A stretch of 64,000 bases of DNA. Source: Halovulum dunhuangense. Lineage in GTDB: Bacteria; Pseudomonadota; Alphaproteobacteria; Rhodobacterales; Rhodobacteraceae. Below are positions 35,479-49,362 of this stretch, in pieces. The first letter of the stretch is position 1. Each line of letters opens with the position of its first letter. The position numbers were made by a program, and so were the translations under genes. The stretch is from NCBI RefSeq assembly GCF_013093415.1, contig NZ_JABFBC010000002.1:62001-126000 (forward strand), in the 5' to 3' direction. The notes below the pieces were generated by a model. It did no database searches. It was not told where the DNA came from and saw only the letters and a list, made by a program, of their open reading frames with translations.

Positions 35479-37050
35479 TCAGGCAGCCTCCTTCAGGGAA
35501 AGGCGCAGCAGGGCTGCGTCATGCGCGATGGGGCCCAGATGCGGATCGCAGCCCAGGCCGTCGGGGGCCTGCGTCCCCTCGAACAGGGTCAGCGCCGGGT
35601 CGGTGCGCAGGCGCAGATCGCCCCCCGCGGTCGCCTGGGCGTGGATCAGGTCGCGAAGCCGCCCCTCGAGCGTCAGGAAGGAGGGGCGCGCGCCCGGCAT
35701 CGCGTCGGCCAGGAACCCCGCCTCGAATATCGCCACGAAAGGCAGGTGATCCGCGATCATCCGCCCGGTCGTGGGCTGGCCCGGCCCGGCATGGGGCACG
35801 CTCACCACGCCGCCGCACGGCCCCGAAAGGGCCGCCGCAAGTTCGGACCGCCAGCCATCGAGCTGGAGCAGGGCCGAGGATCGCGCATAAAGCACATGAC
35901 CGGCGAAATCCGGCAGGCGGGCCCAGTCGATCCGGCGGCTGGCGGCAAGCTGCATCCGCGCCGCGCCGCCATGGTCGGCCCTTGCCCCGGCAACGGCCCG
36001 GGCAAGGGGCGGCAGCAGCGCATCGCGCAGAAGCTGCACCGAAAACCGCCCCGCATGCGCGTCGATGAGCCGCGAGAGCGTCTCGCGCAGCATGTCGCAG
36101 CCCAGATCGTGATCGAGCAGCACATGCAGCACCGGCTGGGCGGGGACCACGGTTCGAACCTGCACGGATGCCCGCGCCGGAGCCCGCTCCGGCGCGGCGG
36201 CCATCAGCCTGCGGGCGATGCGCGGATCGGCCGCCGCTGGCATGTCGCGCAGCGCGAGCAGCACTTCCGCCGCGAGATCGCGCGGTTCTGCCCGCAGCAC
36301 GGGGATCGCGACGGCGCGGCAGCCATCCTCGCCCCGGACAAGGGCGATGACGCGCGTGGGCGGCGCGGCGTCGGCGGGCAGGGCGAAGCGGCCGCAAAGC
36401 CCGTCCATGCCCGTGTAGCGGTAGCGGTCCGCCATGCTGGCGAGGTCCGGGCGCGGCAGGCTTGCGGGCAGCAGGTCGGCTGTGGTCAGCGCGTCTTCCG
36501 CCATGCACAGAACACTCAGCGGCGGCAGCGCATCGCCCCTGGAAAGCTGCCAGCCGCGCAGGAAACCCGCGGCCTGCCCGGCCACGGCAATGGCATGATC
36601 GAGCGCGAACGCGGTGCTGCGATCCTCGGCATAGGGGCCGCCGATGGCGCGGATCCGGGGCGCGAGCACCCGCAGCCGGGCCGGATCGGGCGGCCGTGCC
36701 GTGCCGGTGGCGATGGCGTGCAGCAACTCGACAAGCGCCGCATCGAGCGCCGCATCGGCAAAGCGCGGCAGGTCCGCGTCAAGCGCGGCCCGGTCCAGCC
36801 GTCGCCGGTTGCCGGACCAGCGCAGGTCAAGCCGCAGGGGGCCGGTTCCGTCCGGCAGATCGAGAAAGGCGAGAAAGCCGCGCCCGCGCGACGGGTCAAG
36901 GTCGCCGCGAACGAACAGCGGCAAGAGGCGGGGCGTGGAGTCCACCCCGTTCAGGGTGCAGGCGATGTCGGGCGCCCTGCCCTCGTCGGTCCAGCCGTGC
37001 AGGCAGACCTGGCGGTCCGCGTTGCGGAAAGCGAAATCGAGATGAATCAT
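35479..37050 (-). CDS. Protein of unknown function next to a glycosyltransferase
   Basis: A 523-aa soluble protein I do not recognise. It opens IHLDFAFRNADRQVCLHGWTDEG, a possible beta-sandwich domain. The middle is rich in Ala and Leu. From about residue 305 the phrase VLHVLLDHDLGCDMLRETLS begins a segment resembling a Rossmann/GT-A-like fold, ending with a Gly/Pro loop (GGVVSVPHAGPGQPTTGRM). No signal peptide or membrane segment is seen. GGGAGAGGA precedes the ATG. It forms a pair with the downstream GT4 gene, two bases away, and follows pgm by 65 bases. A role in making or recognising a glycan is only an inference from context. Confidence 0.8.
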   Translation of the reverse strand: MIHLDFAFRNADRQVCLHGWTDEGRAPDIACTLNGVDSTPRLLPLFVRGDLDPSRGRGFLAFLDLPDGTGPLRLDLRWSGNRRRLDRAALDADLPRFADAALDAALVELLHAIATGTARPPDPARLRVLAPRIRAIGGPYAEDRSTAFALDHAIAVAGQAAGFLRGWQLSRGDALPPLSVLCMAEDALTTADLLPASLPRPDLASMADRYRYTGMDGLCGRFALPADAAPPTRVIALVRGEDGCRAVAIPVLRAEPRDLAAEVLLALRDMPAAADPRIARRLMAAAPERAPARASVQVRTVVPAQPVLHVLLDHDLGCDMLRETLSRLIDAHAGRFSVQLLRDALLPPLARAVAGARADHGGAARMQLAASRRIDWARLPDFAGHVLYARSSALLQLDGWRSELAAALSGPCGGVVSVPHAGPGQPTTGRMIADHLPFVAIFEAGFLADAMPGARPSFLTLEGRLRDLIHAQATAGGDLRLRTDPALTLFEGTQAPDGLGCDPHLGPIAHDAALLRLSLKEAA

Positions 37051-37115
37051 CGCGTCCTCTCCCTCTTGGGGAAAGGACTAGGCCCCGATCCTTGACGAAG
37101 CGTTACCGGCCCGGC

Positions 37116-40861
<3,746 letters not shown>

Positions 40862-40865
40862 CGCC

Positions 40866-42287
40866 TCAGCCCGCAAGTGCTGCGTAGAGTTGCGCGTAGC
40901 GGGCGGCGCTGTCCTCCCAGCCGACGGGGTGGCGCATGGCGTTGCGCTGGATGCGCGACCAGGCGACGGGATCGGCATGCAGCGTGCAAAGCCGCTCCAG
41001 CCCCTGCGCCAGCGCGCCGGGATCGCCGGGGGTGACGACGATCCCGGTGGCAACGCCCGCGCGCAGGGCCGCCTCGTTCGCGTCGATCACCGTGTCGGCC
41101 AGCCCGCCGGTGCGGGCCACGAGCGGCACCGCCCCATAGCGCAACCCGTACATCTGGGTCAGGCCGCAGGGCTCGAACCGCGAGGGGACCAGCACCGCGT
41201 CGGCGCCGGCGAACATGCGGTGGCTGAGCGGCTCGTCATAGCCGATCCGGGTGCCGACCCGCGGCTCGCGCTCGGCCAGCAGGCGGAAGCGGTCCTCGAG
41301 CCAGCGCTCGCCCGAACCCAGCACCGCAAGGCTGCCCCCCTGCGCCAGAAAGCGCGGCGCGGCTTCCAGCAGCAGGTCGAGCCCCTTCTGCCCCGTGAGC
41401 CGCGAGACGACGATGGCCAGCGGCCCGCCGCCATCCTCGATGCCGAATTCGGCCAGCAGGCCCGCCCGCGCCCGCGCCTTGCCGCGCGGCGTGCTGAACT
41501 GCGCGATCGCCGGGTCCGTCGCCGGCGACCAGATGTCCAGGTCGATCCCGTTCAGGATGCCGTGCAGGTCGCCCGCCCGCATCCTGAGCACGCCATCGAG
41601 CCCCATGCCGAAATCCGGCGTCATCAGCTCGCGCGCATAGGTGGGGCTGACGGTAGAGATCGCGTCCGCATCCATCAGCCCCGCCTTCAGCGCGCTGATC
41701 TGGCCGTAGAACTCGAAGCCGTCGGGGTTGAACCGATCGGCCGGAAGCCTGAGGGCGAAAAGCCGGTCGGGCCCGGCCAGCCCGTGAAAGGCCACGTTGT
41801 GGATCGTCAGAAGGCTGGGAACGGCGGTGCCCTGCGACTTCAGGTAGGTGGGGGTAAGGGCTGCCTGCCAGTCATGGCAATGCACCAGCTCAGGGCGCCA
41901 GTCCAGCAGCCCGTCCCGCGCGATCATCGCCGCCACCCAGCACAGGGCGGCAAAGCGTTCCGGGTTGTCGGGCCAGTCGGCGCCCTGCGTGGAGAGGTAG
42001 ATCGAGCCGTCCCGGTCATAGAGATGCGGCGCATCCAGCACGATCAGGTCGAGCCCCGCCACCCTGCCCCCCCAGAGCCGGGCCGGGCCGCCGAACAGCT
42101 CGGCCGCCTCCCAATGCACGCTTGCATTGTCCAGTTGCGCCATCACGGACGGATAGCCGGGGATCAGCGTGCGCATGCGCCAGCCCTGTCCCGCCATCGC
42201 CGCCGGAAGTGCGCCGGCCACGTCGGCCAGCCCGCCGGTCTTGACCAGCGGTGCGCATTCGGACGCGACGGACAGGACGGCGCGCAT
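40866..42287 (-). CDS. glgA: Glycogen synthase
   Basis: ADP-glucose-dependent GT5 glycogen synthase of 473 aa. The N-terminal ADP-glucose loop is PLVKTGGLADVAGALP at residue about 12. The C-terminal donor domain has IVVSRLTGQKGLDLLLEA and PSRFEPCGLTQMYGLRYGAVP with the catalytic glutamate. The start ATG overlaps the glgC stop (TGATG), which excludes the longer frame upstream. Confidence 0.97.
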   Translation of the reverse strand: MRAVLSVASECAPLVKTGGLADVAGALPAAMAGQGWRMRTLIPGYPSVMAQLDNASVHWEAAELFGGPARLWGGRVAGLDLIVLDAPHLYDRDGSIYLSTQGADWPDNPERFAALCWVAAMIARDGLLDWRPELVHCHDWQAALTPTYLKSQGTAVPSLLTIHNVAFHGLAGPDRLFALRLPADRFNPDGFEFYGQISALKAGLMDADAISTVSPTYARELMTPDFGMGLDGVLRMRAGDLHGILNGIDLDIWSPATDPAIAQFSTPRGKARARAGLLAEFGIEDGGGPLAIVVSRLTGQKGLDLLLEAAPRFLAQGGSLAVLGSGERWLEDRFRLLAEREPRVGTRIGYDEPLSHRMFAGADAVLVPSRFEPCGLTQMYGLRYGAVPLVARTGGLADTVIDANEAALRAGVATGIVVTPGDPGALAQGLERLCTLHADPVAWSRIQRNAMRHPVGWEDSAARYAQLYAALAG

Positions 42288-43552
42288 CAGCGGGCGGCGC
42301 TCCAGCGGTCGATCATCGGCTGGGTGATCAGCACGCGGCCCGTTTCGGTCACGCGGAACCACTTGGCGTCCTCTTCCGGGTCCTCGCCCACGACAAGGCC
42401 GGTGGGAATTTCCACGCCGCGGTCGATCACCGTGTTCTTCAGCCGCGCCGAGCGGTTGATCACCGCATAGGGCAGCGCCACGACGTGATCGAGCACGGCA
42501 TAGGAATTCGTGTGCACGCCGGTGAACAGAAGCGACTTGCGCACCTCGGTCCCCGAAATGATGCAGCCCCCCGACACCATCGAGCTGACGGCAGAGCCGC
42601 GGCGGTTCTCCTCGTCATGGATGAACTTGGCGGGCGGCACGCTTTCGGAATAGGTCCAGATCGGCCAGTTGGTGTCCCACAGGTCCAGCTCGGGGTCGAA
42701 GCCGGTCAGGTCGATATTGGCCTGGTGAAAGGCGTCCACGGTGCCGACATCGCGCCAGTAGGCGGGCGCGTCGGGGCGGTGGCGCACGCAGCTCTCGTCG
42801 AACTTGTGCGCCATCGCCTTGCCGTTCTTCACGATATGCGGGATCAGGTCGCCGCCGAAATCATGGGTGGAATTCGGATCCTCGGCATCGGCCAGCAGCA
42901 GCTCGCGCAGGAACTTCCAGTCGAAGACGTAGATGCCCATGGACGCAAGCGTGCGGTCCGGGTCGCCCGGCATTCCCGGCGGATCCCTGGGCTTTTCCAG
43001 GAACGAGGTGATCCGCCCCTCGGCCGTCACGTCCATCACCCCGAAGGCCGACGCCTCGGCGCGGGGCACGGTCAGGCAGCCCACGGTCACGTCCGCGCCG
43101 CTGTCCACATGCTGGCGAAGCATCAGCTCGTAATCCATCTTGTAGATGTGATCGCCCGCCAGGATCAGGACGTAATCCACGTCGTAGCTGTCCACGATGT
43201 CCACGTTCTGCGTGACCGCGTCCGCCGTGCCCAGGTACCACTTGTTTTCCGCCACGCGCTGCGAGGCGGGCAGGATGTCCAGGTATTCGTTCCGCTCGGC
43301 CCGGAAGAAGTTCCAGCCACGCTGCATGTGGCGGATCAGGCTGTGCGCCTTGTACTGGGTGGCGATCGCCATCTTGCGGATGCCCGAGTTCAGCGCGTTC
43401 GAAAGCGCGAAGTCGATGATCCGCGTCTTGCCGCCGAAATAGACGGCCGGTTTCGCCCGTCGGTCGGTCAGCTCCTTCAGCCGGGAGCCACGCCCCCCCG
43501 CCAGGACGAAGGCCATGGTCCGCGCGGTCAGGCGGCGGCTTGGTTGGTGCAT
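42287..43552 (-). CDS. glgC: Glucose-1-phosphate adenylyltransferase
   Basis: ADP-glucose pyrophosphorylase of 421 aa, the committed step of glycogen synthesis. The N-terminal nucleotide loop is [28 protein letters not shown]. The catalytic DHIYKMDYE and the glucose-1-phosphate site FLEKPRDPP follow. The C-terminal left-handed beta helix is present. The enzyme is normally allosterically regulated by glycolytic intermediates. Confidence 0.97.
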   Translation of the reverse strand: MHQPSRRLTARTMAFVLAGGRGSRLKELTDRRAKPAVYFGGKTRIIDFALSNALNSGIRKMAIATQYKAHSLIRHMQRGWNFFRAERNEYLDILPASQRVAENKWYLGTADAVTQNVDIVDSYDVDYVLILAGDHIYKMDYELMLRQHVDSGADVTVGCLTVPRAEASAFGVMDVTAEGRITSFLEKPRDPPGMPGDPDRTLASMGIYVFDWKFLRELLLADAEDPNSTHDFGGDLIPHIVKNGKAMAHKFDESCVRHRPDAPAYWRDVGTVDAFHQANIDLTGFDPELDLWDTNWPIWTYSESVPPAKFIHDEENRRGSAVSSMVSGGCIISGTEVRKSLLFTGVHTNSYAVLDHVVALPYAVINRSARLKNTVIDRGVEIPTGLVVGEDPEEDAKWFRVTETGRVLITQPMIDRWSAAR

Positions 43553-43586
43553 GGAACTATCCCCTCCCTGTGGCGCGCTTGCGGAT

Positions 43587-45794
43587 CTAGTGCCCGCTGT
43601 GGCGCAGAATGATCGTCGATAATGGCGGTAGCGTCACCTTCGCGGAATGGGGCTGGCCATGCGCCGGGGGGCCGTCTGCTGCGACGCCGCCCATGTTGCC
43701 CCGGTTGCCGCCGCCGTAAAGCCCGGCATCGGTGTTCAGCACCTCTTCCCAGTGTCCCGGAAGCGGCAGGCCGCAGACCCAGGCGGTACGCTCGACGGGG
43801 GTGAAGTTGCAGATCACCGCACAGGGCGCGCTGTCATGGCCGCCCTTGCGCAGCCAGGCAAAGACCGAGATGTCAGACGCGTTCGCCTCGATCCACTGGA
43901 ACCCCTCGGGTTCGCAGTCGCGCGCGTGTAGCGCGGGCGTATCGACATAGACCCGGTTCAGGTCGCGCACCAGCGCCTGCATCCCCTTGTGAAGCGGCTG
44001 GTCCAGCAGGTGCCAGTCAAGCTGCGTGTTGTGGCGCCATTCGCGGCCCTGGGCGAATTCCTGCCCCATGAACAGCAGCTTCTTGCCCGGATGCCCCCAC
44101 ATGAAGCCGTAATAGGCGCGCAGGTTGGCGAATTTCTCCCAGTCGCTGCCCGGCATCTTGCCCAGCATCGAGCCCTTGCCGTGGACCACCTCGTCATGGC
44201 TGATCGGCAGGATGAAATTCTCGGACCACGCGTAATGTATGCCAAAGGTCATCTGGTTGTGATGGTGGCGCCGATGGATCGGATCCTTCTGGATGTAGCC
44301 CAGCGTGTCGTTCATCCAGCCCATGTTCCATTTGAACCCGAAGCCAAGCCCGCCCATGTCCACGGGGCGGGACACGGCGGGAAAGGCGGTGCTTTCCTCG
44401 GCCGCGGTCAGGATGCCGTCCACCTCGCCATAGACCTGGGCGTTCATGCGCTGGAAGAGGGCGATCGCCTCCAGGTTCTCGCGCCCGCCATGCCGGTTGG
44501 GCACCCACTCGCCATCCTTGCGGCTGTAGTCGCGGTAGAGCATGGACGCCACCGCATCCACGCGCAGCCCGTCGATATGGTATTCCTCCAGCCAGTAGAG
44601 CGCGTTCGAGATCAGGAAGTTCGCCACTTCCGTCCGCCCGAAGTTGTAGATCAGCGTGTTCCAGTCCTGGTGGAACCCCTCTCGCGGGTCGGCATGCTCG
44701 TAGAGGGCCGTGCCGTCGAAGCGGCCCAGCCCGTGCGCGTCGCTCGGGAAATGCCCCGGCACCCAGTCCATCAGCACGCCCAGGCCCCGCTGGTGCGCCG
44801 CGTCGATCAGGTCGCGGAACTCGTGCGGCGGGCCGAAACGGACGGTGGGTGCGAACAGCCCGACCGGCTGATACCCCCATGAGCCGTCGAAGGGATGCTC
44901 GGACACGGGCATCAGTTCGATATGGGTGAAGCCCAGGTCGACGACATAGTCGACCAGTTCCTTTGCCAGTTCCCGGTAGGACAGCGGGCGGTCGCCCTCG
45001 GCCGCCAGCCGGCGCCAGGATCCCAGATGCACCTCGTAGATGCTGATGGGCGCGTGGATCGTCTGGCGTTCCGCCCGCGCCTCGATCCAGGGCGCGTCGC
45101 GCCATCCATAGCCGCGGATGTCGCGCACCACGCTTGCGGTTTCGGGCGCGTGCTGCGCGCCGAAGCCCACCGGGTCGGCCTTGAGCGGCAGAAGCCTGCC
45201 GTCCGCGTCGAGGATCTCGTACTTGTAGACGGTGCCCTCGCCCAGGCCGGGCATGAAGATTTCCCAGATGCCGCTGGCACCGCGCCTGCGCAGGATGTGG
45301 CGGCGGCCGTTCCAGCCGTTGAAATCCCCCACCACCGACACGCGCGAGGCATTGGGCGCCCAGACCGCGAAATGCGTGCCGTCCACGCCCTCATGGGTCA
45401 TCACATGGGCGCCGAGCGCGGTCCACAGCCGGGCATGGGTGCCCTCGCCCAGCAGGTATTCGTCCATCTCGCCCAGCACGGGGCCGAAGCGGTAGGGATC
45501 GTCCACCTCCCAGTCCTGGCCGTAGCCGCGCGCCTTCAGGCGATAGCCACCGTCCGGGATCGCGCCGGCAAAGACGCCGCGCGCATCCGGCACGGGGGCC
45601 AGCGGGACCACCTCGCCCGAGGTCATGCGGGCCGACATTTCCTCTGCGCCGGGATCGAAGACGCACAGGACGCGCCCCCGCCCCGTCAGGTGCGGCCCGA
45701 GGATGGAAAACGGATCGGGATGCCGGCCCTCGGCCACGGCGCGGGCAGCCTCGGCATCGATCGGGATGGTCGGGTCGGGTGCGTCAGAAGCCAT
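43587..45794 (-). CDS. glgB: 1,4-alpha-glucan branching enzyme
   Basis: GH13 branching enzyme of 735 aa that introduces alpha-1,6 links. An N-terminal domain plus CBM48 ([23 protein letters not shown]) precede the barrel. Active-site motifs: [32 protein letters not shown] (nucleophile Asp), [18 protein letters not shown] (Glu) and [16 protein letters not shown]. It ends 34 bases before glgC and starts 15 bases after glgP. Confidence 0.97.
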   Translation of the reverse strand: MASDAPDPTIPIDAEAARAVAEGRHPDPFSILGPHLTGRGRVLCVFDPGAEEMSARMTSGEVVPLAPVPDARGVFAGAIPDGGYRLKARGYGQDWEVDDPYRFGPVLGEMDEYLLGEGTHARLWTALGAHVMTHEGVDGTHFAVWAPNASRVSVVGDFNGWNGRRHILRRRGASGIWEIFMPGLGEGTVYKYEILDADGRLLPLKADPVGFGAQHAPETASVVRDIRGYGWRDAPWIEARAERQTIHAPISIYEVHLGSWRRLAAEGDRPLSYRELAKELVDYVVDLGFTHIELMPVSEHPFDGSWGYQPVGLFAPTVRFGPPHEFRDLIDAAHQRGLGVLMDWVPGHFPSDAHGLGRFDGTALYEHADPREGFHQDWNTLIYNFGRTEVANFLISNALYWLEEYHIDGLRVDAVASMLYRDYSRKDGEWVPNRHGGRENLEAIALFQRMNAQVYGEVDGILTAAEESTAFPAVSRPVDMGGLGFGFKWNMGWMNDTLGYIQKDPIHRRHHHNQMTFGIHYAWSENFILPISHDEVVHGKGSMLGKMPGSDWEKFANLRAYYGFMWGHPGKKLLFMGQEFAQGREWRHNTQLDWHLLDQPLHKGMQALVRDLNRVYVDTPALHARDCEPEGFQWIEANASDISVFAWLRKGGHDSAPCAVICNFTPVERTAWVCGLPLPGHWEEVLNTDAGLYGGGNRGNMGGVAADGPPAHGQPHSAKVTLPPLSTIILRHSGH

Positions 45795-45809
45795 GAACGA
45801 AGCCTAGCC

Positions 45810-48212
45810 TCAGGACGCCAGAACGCAAGCCCCAGGCCCGACCTCCACCGGTGTCACGTCCCATATTTCAGCCGCATAGCTGCGGATGGTGCGATCCGAC
45901 GAGAACCACCCCGAGCGGGCGGTGTTGCGCGCCGCCATCGCGACCCAGGCGTCACGATCGCGGAAGACCGCGTCCACCGCGCGCTGTTTCGCGTGGTAGG
46001 CCGCGAAATCCGAACACACGAGGAAATAGTCGTGGTGGCGCAGGATCTGGGCCAGGTGGCGGTAGCGATCCGGCTCGCCGGGGCTGAAGGTGCCGCGCTC
46101 CAGGTGCGCGATGGCCTGCGCCAGTTCCGGCGAGGCGGCGATCGCGCGGCCCGCGTGATCGGGCACCTCGCGCCGGGCCATCGCTTCCTCGGCGGTCAGG
46201 CCGAAGAGGAAGAAGTTCCCGGCCCCCACCCGCTCGCGGATCTCGACATTGGCGCCGTCCAGCGTGCCGATGGTCGGCGCGCCGTTCAGGGCGAATTTCA
46301 TGTTGCCGGTGCCCGACGCCTCCTTGCCGGCGGTGGAGATCTGTTCCGACAGGTCCGCCGCCGGGATCAGCCGCTCGGCCATCGAGACGTTGTAGTTGGG
46401 CGGATAGACCACCTTGAGCCGGTCACCGATGGCCGGATCGCTGTTCACCACCGTCGCCACGTCGTTGATCAGGCGGATGATCTCCTTCGCGGTCTGGTAG
46501 CCCGGCGCCGCCTTGCCGCCAAAGATCTTGACCCGCGGCACCCAGTCGAGCCCCGGCTCGCCCCGCATCGCGTGCCATGTGGCGATGACATCGAGCACGT
46601 TCATCAGCTGGCGCTTGTATTCGTGGATGCGCTTGATCTGCACGTCGAACATGGCGTCGGGATCGACCGAAATCCCCATCTCGCGCCCGATCCAGTCCGA
46701 CAGATGCGCCTTGTTCGCGCGCTTGACGGCGGCGAACCGCGCGCGGAAGCCCGCGTCCGACACATGCGGATCGAGCTGGCCCAGCCGCTCCAGGTCGTCC
46801 TCCCAGCCGGTGCCGATGGTCTCGGTCACCAGCCCCGACAGCCCCGGATTGCAGGCCAGAAGCCAGCGCCGGGGGGTCACGCCGTTGGTCTGGTTCACGA
46901 TCCGGTCTGGATGCAGGCGGTCCAGTTCGGCGAAGACGGTCTTCTTCATCAGCCCGGTATGCAGCGCCGATACGCCGTTCACCCGGTTGGCCAGCATGAA
47001 GGACAATTCGCCCATCTTGACGCTGCCCTGGTCGATGGCCGACAGGGTCCGGCCCTTCGTGGTGCGGGCGTGCCAGTCGTCGATCTGCTCGATCAGGCGC
47101 ATGTGGCGCGGCAGCAGGTGGCGCATCAGCCCCTCGGACCAACGCTCCAGCGCCTCGGGCAGAAGGGTGTGGTTGGTGTAGTTCAGCGTGGCGCTGGCGA
47201 TCTGCACCGCCTCGTCGAAGGCCAGCCCGTGCTCGTCATGCAGGATCCGCACCAGTTCCGGCCCGGCGATGGCGGGATGGGTGTCGTTGAGCTGGATCGC
47301 GACCTTGTGGGGCAGCCTGCGGATGTCGTCATACTCCGACGTGTAGCGGCGCAGGATGTCGCGGATCGAGGCGGCGGCAAAGAAATATTCCTGCTTCAGC
47401 CGCAGCTCGCGCCCCGCATCGGTGGTGTCGTCGGGATAGAGCACCCGGCTGATGGTGCGCGCGGCCTCTTCCGGCTGGGCCGCGGCGGTGAAATCGCCGG
47501 TGTTGAAACGGGCAAGGTCGAACAGCTTGGTCGGCTTCGCCCCCCACAGCCTGAGCGTGTTGGCCCAGCGCCCCTGCCAGCCGATCACCGGGGTGTCGTA
47601 GGCCCGCGCCAGCACCGCGTCGCCCGGATGCCAGATGGCGCGGCCGTCCTTTTCCTCGACCTCGCCCCAGAAGCCGATCTCGTAGCTCGATTCCGCCCGC
47701 TCGAATTCCCAGGCGTGGGGCTGGTTCAGCCAGTCCTCGGCCTGCTCGACCTGCCGGCCCTCGTGGAAGGACTGCTTGAAGAGCCCGTGCTCGTAGCGGA
47801 TGCCGTAGCCATGCGCGGGGATCGAGAGCGTCGACAGGCTGTCGAGGAAGCAGGCCGCCAGCCGCCCGAGCCCGCCATTGCCAAGGGCCGCGTCCGGCTC
47901 GTCGGTCATCACCGCCTCGAAATCCAGGTCCAGCGCCGCGCATGCCTCCCGCGCGGCCTGGCCGAGGCCAAGGTTGACGATCGCATCCTCCAGCAGCCGG
48001 CCGATCAGGAACTCCAGGCTGAGGTAGTAGACGCGCTTGTGCTGCCCGGAATAGGTCGCGCGGGTCGCGGCGAACCACGGCTCGACGATCCGGTCGCGCA
48101 CCGCCATCGACAGCGCCATGCGCCAGTCGCGCACCTGGGCGTGGGCGGGATCCTTGCCGAAGGAGTATTGCAGGTGGCGGAGCATTTCCGCCTTCAGCTC
48201 GTCACGGGTCAT
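45810..48212 (-). CDS. glgP: Glycogen phosphorylase
   Basis: GT35 phosphorylase of 800 aa releasing glucose-1-phosphate from glycogen. The PLP lysine is in ISTAGKEASGTGNMKFALNG. Other family blocks are YYLSLEFLIGRLL, DAALGNGGLGRLAACFLDS and VAIQLNDTHPAIAGPELVRIL. GGAGG lies six bases before the ATG. First gene of glgP-glgB-glgC-glgA-glgX-pgm, so degradation and synthesis enzymes are made from one message, behind the palindrome at 48279-48292. Confidence 0.97.
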   Translation of the reverse strand: MTRDELKAEMLRHLQYSFGKDPAHAQVRDWRMALSMAVRDRIVEPWFAATRATYSGQHKRVYYLSLEFLIGRLLEDAIVNLGLGQAAREACAALDLDFEAVMTDEPDAALGNGGLGRLAACFLDSLSTLSIPAHGYGIRYEHGLFKQSFHEGRQVEQAEDWLNQPHAWEFERAESSYEIGFWGEVEEKDGRAIWHPGDAVLARAYDTPVIGWQGRWANTLRLWGAKPTKLFDLARFNTGDFTAAAQPEEAARTISRVLYPDDTTDAGRELRLKQEYFFAAASIRDILRRYTSEYDDIRRLPHKVAIQLNDTHPAIAGPELVRILHDEHGLAFDEAVQIASATLNYTNHTLLPEALERWSEGLMRHLLPRHMRLIEQIDDWHARTTKGRTLSAIDQGSVKMGELSFMLANRVNGVSALHTGLMKKTVFAELDRLHPDRIVNQTNGVTPRRWLLACNPGLSGLVTETIGTGWEDDLERLGQLDPHVSDAGFRARFAAVKRANKAHLSDWIGREMGISVDPDAMFDVQIKRIHEYKRQLMNVLDVIATWHAMRGEPGLDWVPRVKIFGGKAAPGYQTAKEIIRLINDVATVVNSDPAIGDRLKVVYPPNYNVSMAERLIPAADLSEQISTAGKEASGTGNMKFALNGAPTIGTLDGANVEIRERVGAGNFFLFGLTAEEAMARREVPDHAGRAIAASPELAQAIAHLERGTFSPGEPDRYRHLAQILRHHDYFLVCSDFAAYHAKQRAVDAVFRDRDAWVAMAARNTARSGWFSSDRTIRSYAAEIWDVTPVEVGPGACVLAS

Positions 48213-48278
48213 CGCGACCTCCGTCGATTGCGCGTCCTGGGCCTCAAGCCCGGGGTCTTACAGCATGCCAAAAGGGAT

Positions 48279-48292
48279 TCAAAGCGCTTTGA
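48279..48292. promoter_or_regulatory. LacI-family-type operator before the glycogen operon
   Basis: TCAAAGCGCTTTGA is a perfect 14-base palindrome with the central CG typical of LacI/GalR-family sites. It lies 66 bases upstream of the glgP ATG. On the minus strand TTGAAT, a 16-base spacer and TAAGAC form a possible promoter whose -35 box overlaps the palindrome, so a bound repressor would block transcription. No LacI-type regulator gene is in this window, so it would act in trans. Confidence 0.65.
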
Positions 48293-48295
48293 AAG

Positions 48296-48316
48296 CGCCG
48301 CCGGGAATCGGCGGCG
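48296..48316 (-). terminator. Hairpin after the VOC protein gene
   Basis: An 8-base stem, CGCCGCCG/CGGCGGCG, with a 5-base loop lies 26 bases past the VOC stop in the minus direction and is followed by CTTTC. It probably ends that transcript just before the glycogen promoter. Confidence 0.6.
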
Positions 48317-48341
48317 GCCGATCGCGGGGCCGCCACCGGGA

Positions 48342-48758
48342 TCAGGCCGCGAAAACGCCCTCGGGGCTGGTGAAGGCCTTCACCTCGATCGGGTTGCCCG
48401 AGGGGTCGCGGAAGAACATCGTCCACTGCTCGCCCGGCTGGCCTTTGAATCGCAGGCTGGGCGGGATGATGAAGGCATGGCCCGCCCCCTCCAGCCGGCC
48501 GGCCACCGCCTTGAAGGTGTCGGGGTCCATGATGACGCCCAGATGCGGCATCGGCACCATGTGATCGCCGACCTTGCCGGTGTCGGTCGTCTCGAAGGGC
48601 GTCCCCCGGTGCAGCGAGATCTGGTGGCCGAAGAAGTCGAAATCGACCCAGGTGTCGGTGCTGCGGCCTTCCTTGCAGCCCAGCACGCCGCCATAGAAGG
48701 CGCGCGCCTGGTCAAGATCGGTGACGTGATAGGCCAGGTGGAACAGTGTCGCCGTCAT
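48342..48758 (-). CDS. VOC-family (glyoxalase/dioxygenase superfamily) protein
   Basis: A 138-aa protein with two VOC modules: LFHLAYHVTDLDQARAFYGGVLGCKEGRS and PHLGVIMDPDTFKAVAGRLEGAGH. The C-terminal FFRDPSGNPIEVKAF has the usual metal-binding glutamate. Histidines in the first (YHV) and second (PHLGV) modules could complete the site. Reaction unknown. It is four bases downstream of gapR on the same strand. Confidence 0.85.
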   Translation of the reverse strand: MTATLFHLAYHVTDLDQARAFYGGVLGCKEGRSTDTWVDFDFFGHQISLHRGTPFETTDTGKVGDHMVPMPHLGVIMDPDTFKAVAGRLEGAGHAFIIPPSLRFKGQPGEQWTMFFRDPSGNPIEVKAFTSPEGVFAA

Positions 48759-48762
48759 CGTC

Positions 48763-49041
48763 TCACATCCCCAGCGCTTCTTTGTAGAGTTCGAGGATCG
48801 CCTCCTCCTCGGAGATCTCCTGCGGATCCTTCTTGCGCAGCGCGATCAGCTTGCGCATCACCTTGGTGTCGTAGCCACGGCCCTTCGCCTCGGCCATGAC
48901 TTCCTTCTGCTGGTCGGCGATGTCCTTCTTCTCGGCTTCGAGACGCTCGAAACGCTCGATGAACTGGCGCAGCTCGGCGGCGGCGACGCGCTGGATGTCG
49001 CGCGGGCCGTCATCCTCGAGGGCGGGATCGGAGATGTCCAT
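48763..49041 (-). CDS. gapR: GapR-family nucleoid-associated protein (DUF2312)
   Basis: A 92-aa alpha-helical protein of the DUF2312/UPF0335 family, nearly all coiled-coil: [35 protein letters not shown], then [16 protein letters not shown] and the acidic helix [15 protein letters not shown]. Caulobacter GapR, which clamps overtwisted DNA ahead of polymerases, has the same length and layout. AAGGA precedes the ATG by six bases. Residues and order agree with the family throughout. Confidence 0.92.
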   Translation of the reverse strand: MDISDPALEDDGPRDIQRVAAAELRQFIERFERLEAEKKDIADQQKEVMAEAKGRGYDTKVMRKLIALRKKDPQEISEEEAILELYKEALGM

Positions 49042-49146
49042 GATGGTCCTTGTGGTGTTGCCCGAATCTGGCCTGTGACCCTATTTGCCGCCCCGTCCCC
49101 CGGCAAGCACTTGCGGGGCGCGGGGCTTCACGCTAACGCAGGCGGC

Positions 49147-49356
49147 ATGACATGGCTCGTGATCCTCGGCACCCTGACGACGCTGATCGGACTGATCGGA
49201 CTGGCGCATTGCATCCGCACCGCGAATGCCCTGCGCAAGGAGCCCGACCGCGACGCGGTGCGGCGCAAGCTGAACGGGCTGGTCGCGCTGAACATGGCCT
49301 CGGTCGGGGTCGCGGGGCTTGGCCTTGCCTTCGTGGTGGTGGGCCTGATCCTCTGA
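49147..49356 (+). CDS. Small two-helix membrane protein of unknown function
   Basis: A 69-aa protein with two hydrophobic helices (WLVILGTLTTLIGLIGLAHC, then ALNMASVGVAGLGLAFVVVG) around a charged loop (RKEPDRDAVRRKLNG). The ATG at 49147 is chosen because the first helix starts at once; earlier codons of the frame are Gly/His-rich and unlike a protein start. It is divergent from gapR and convergent with the hydrolase gene (6 bases). No family recognised. Confidence 0.7.
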   Translation: MTWLVILGTLTTLIGLIGLAHCIRTANALRKEPDRDAVRRKLNGLVALNMASVGVAGLGLAFVVVGLIL

Positions 49357-49362
49357 TCCCGC

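Noticed and set aside
44895-48899. A 1334-codon plus-strand frame opposite glgB and glgP
   Set aside because: Shadow frame with the same His/Arg/Gln-rich composition. The minus strand holds full-length GlgB and GlgP with all catalytic motifs.
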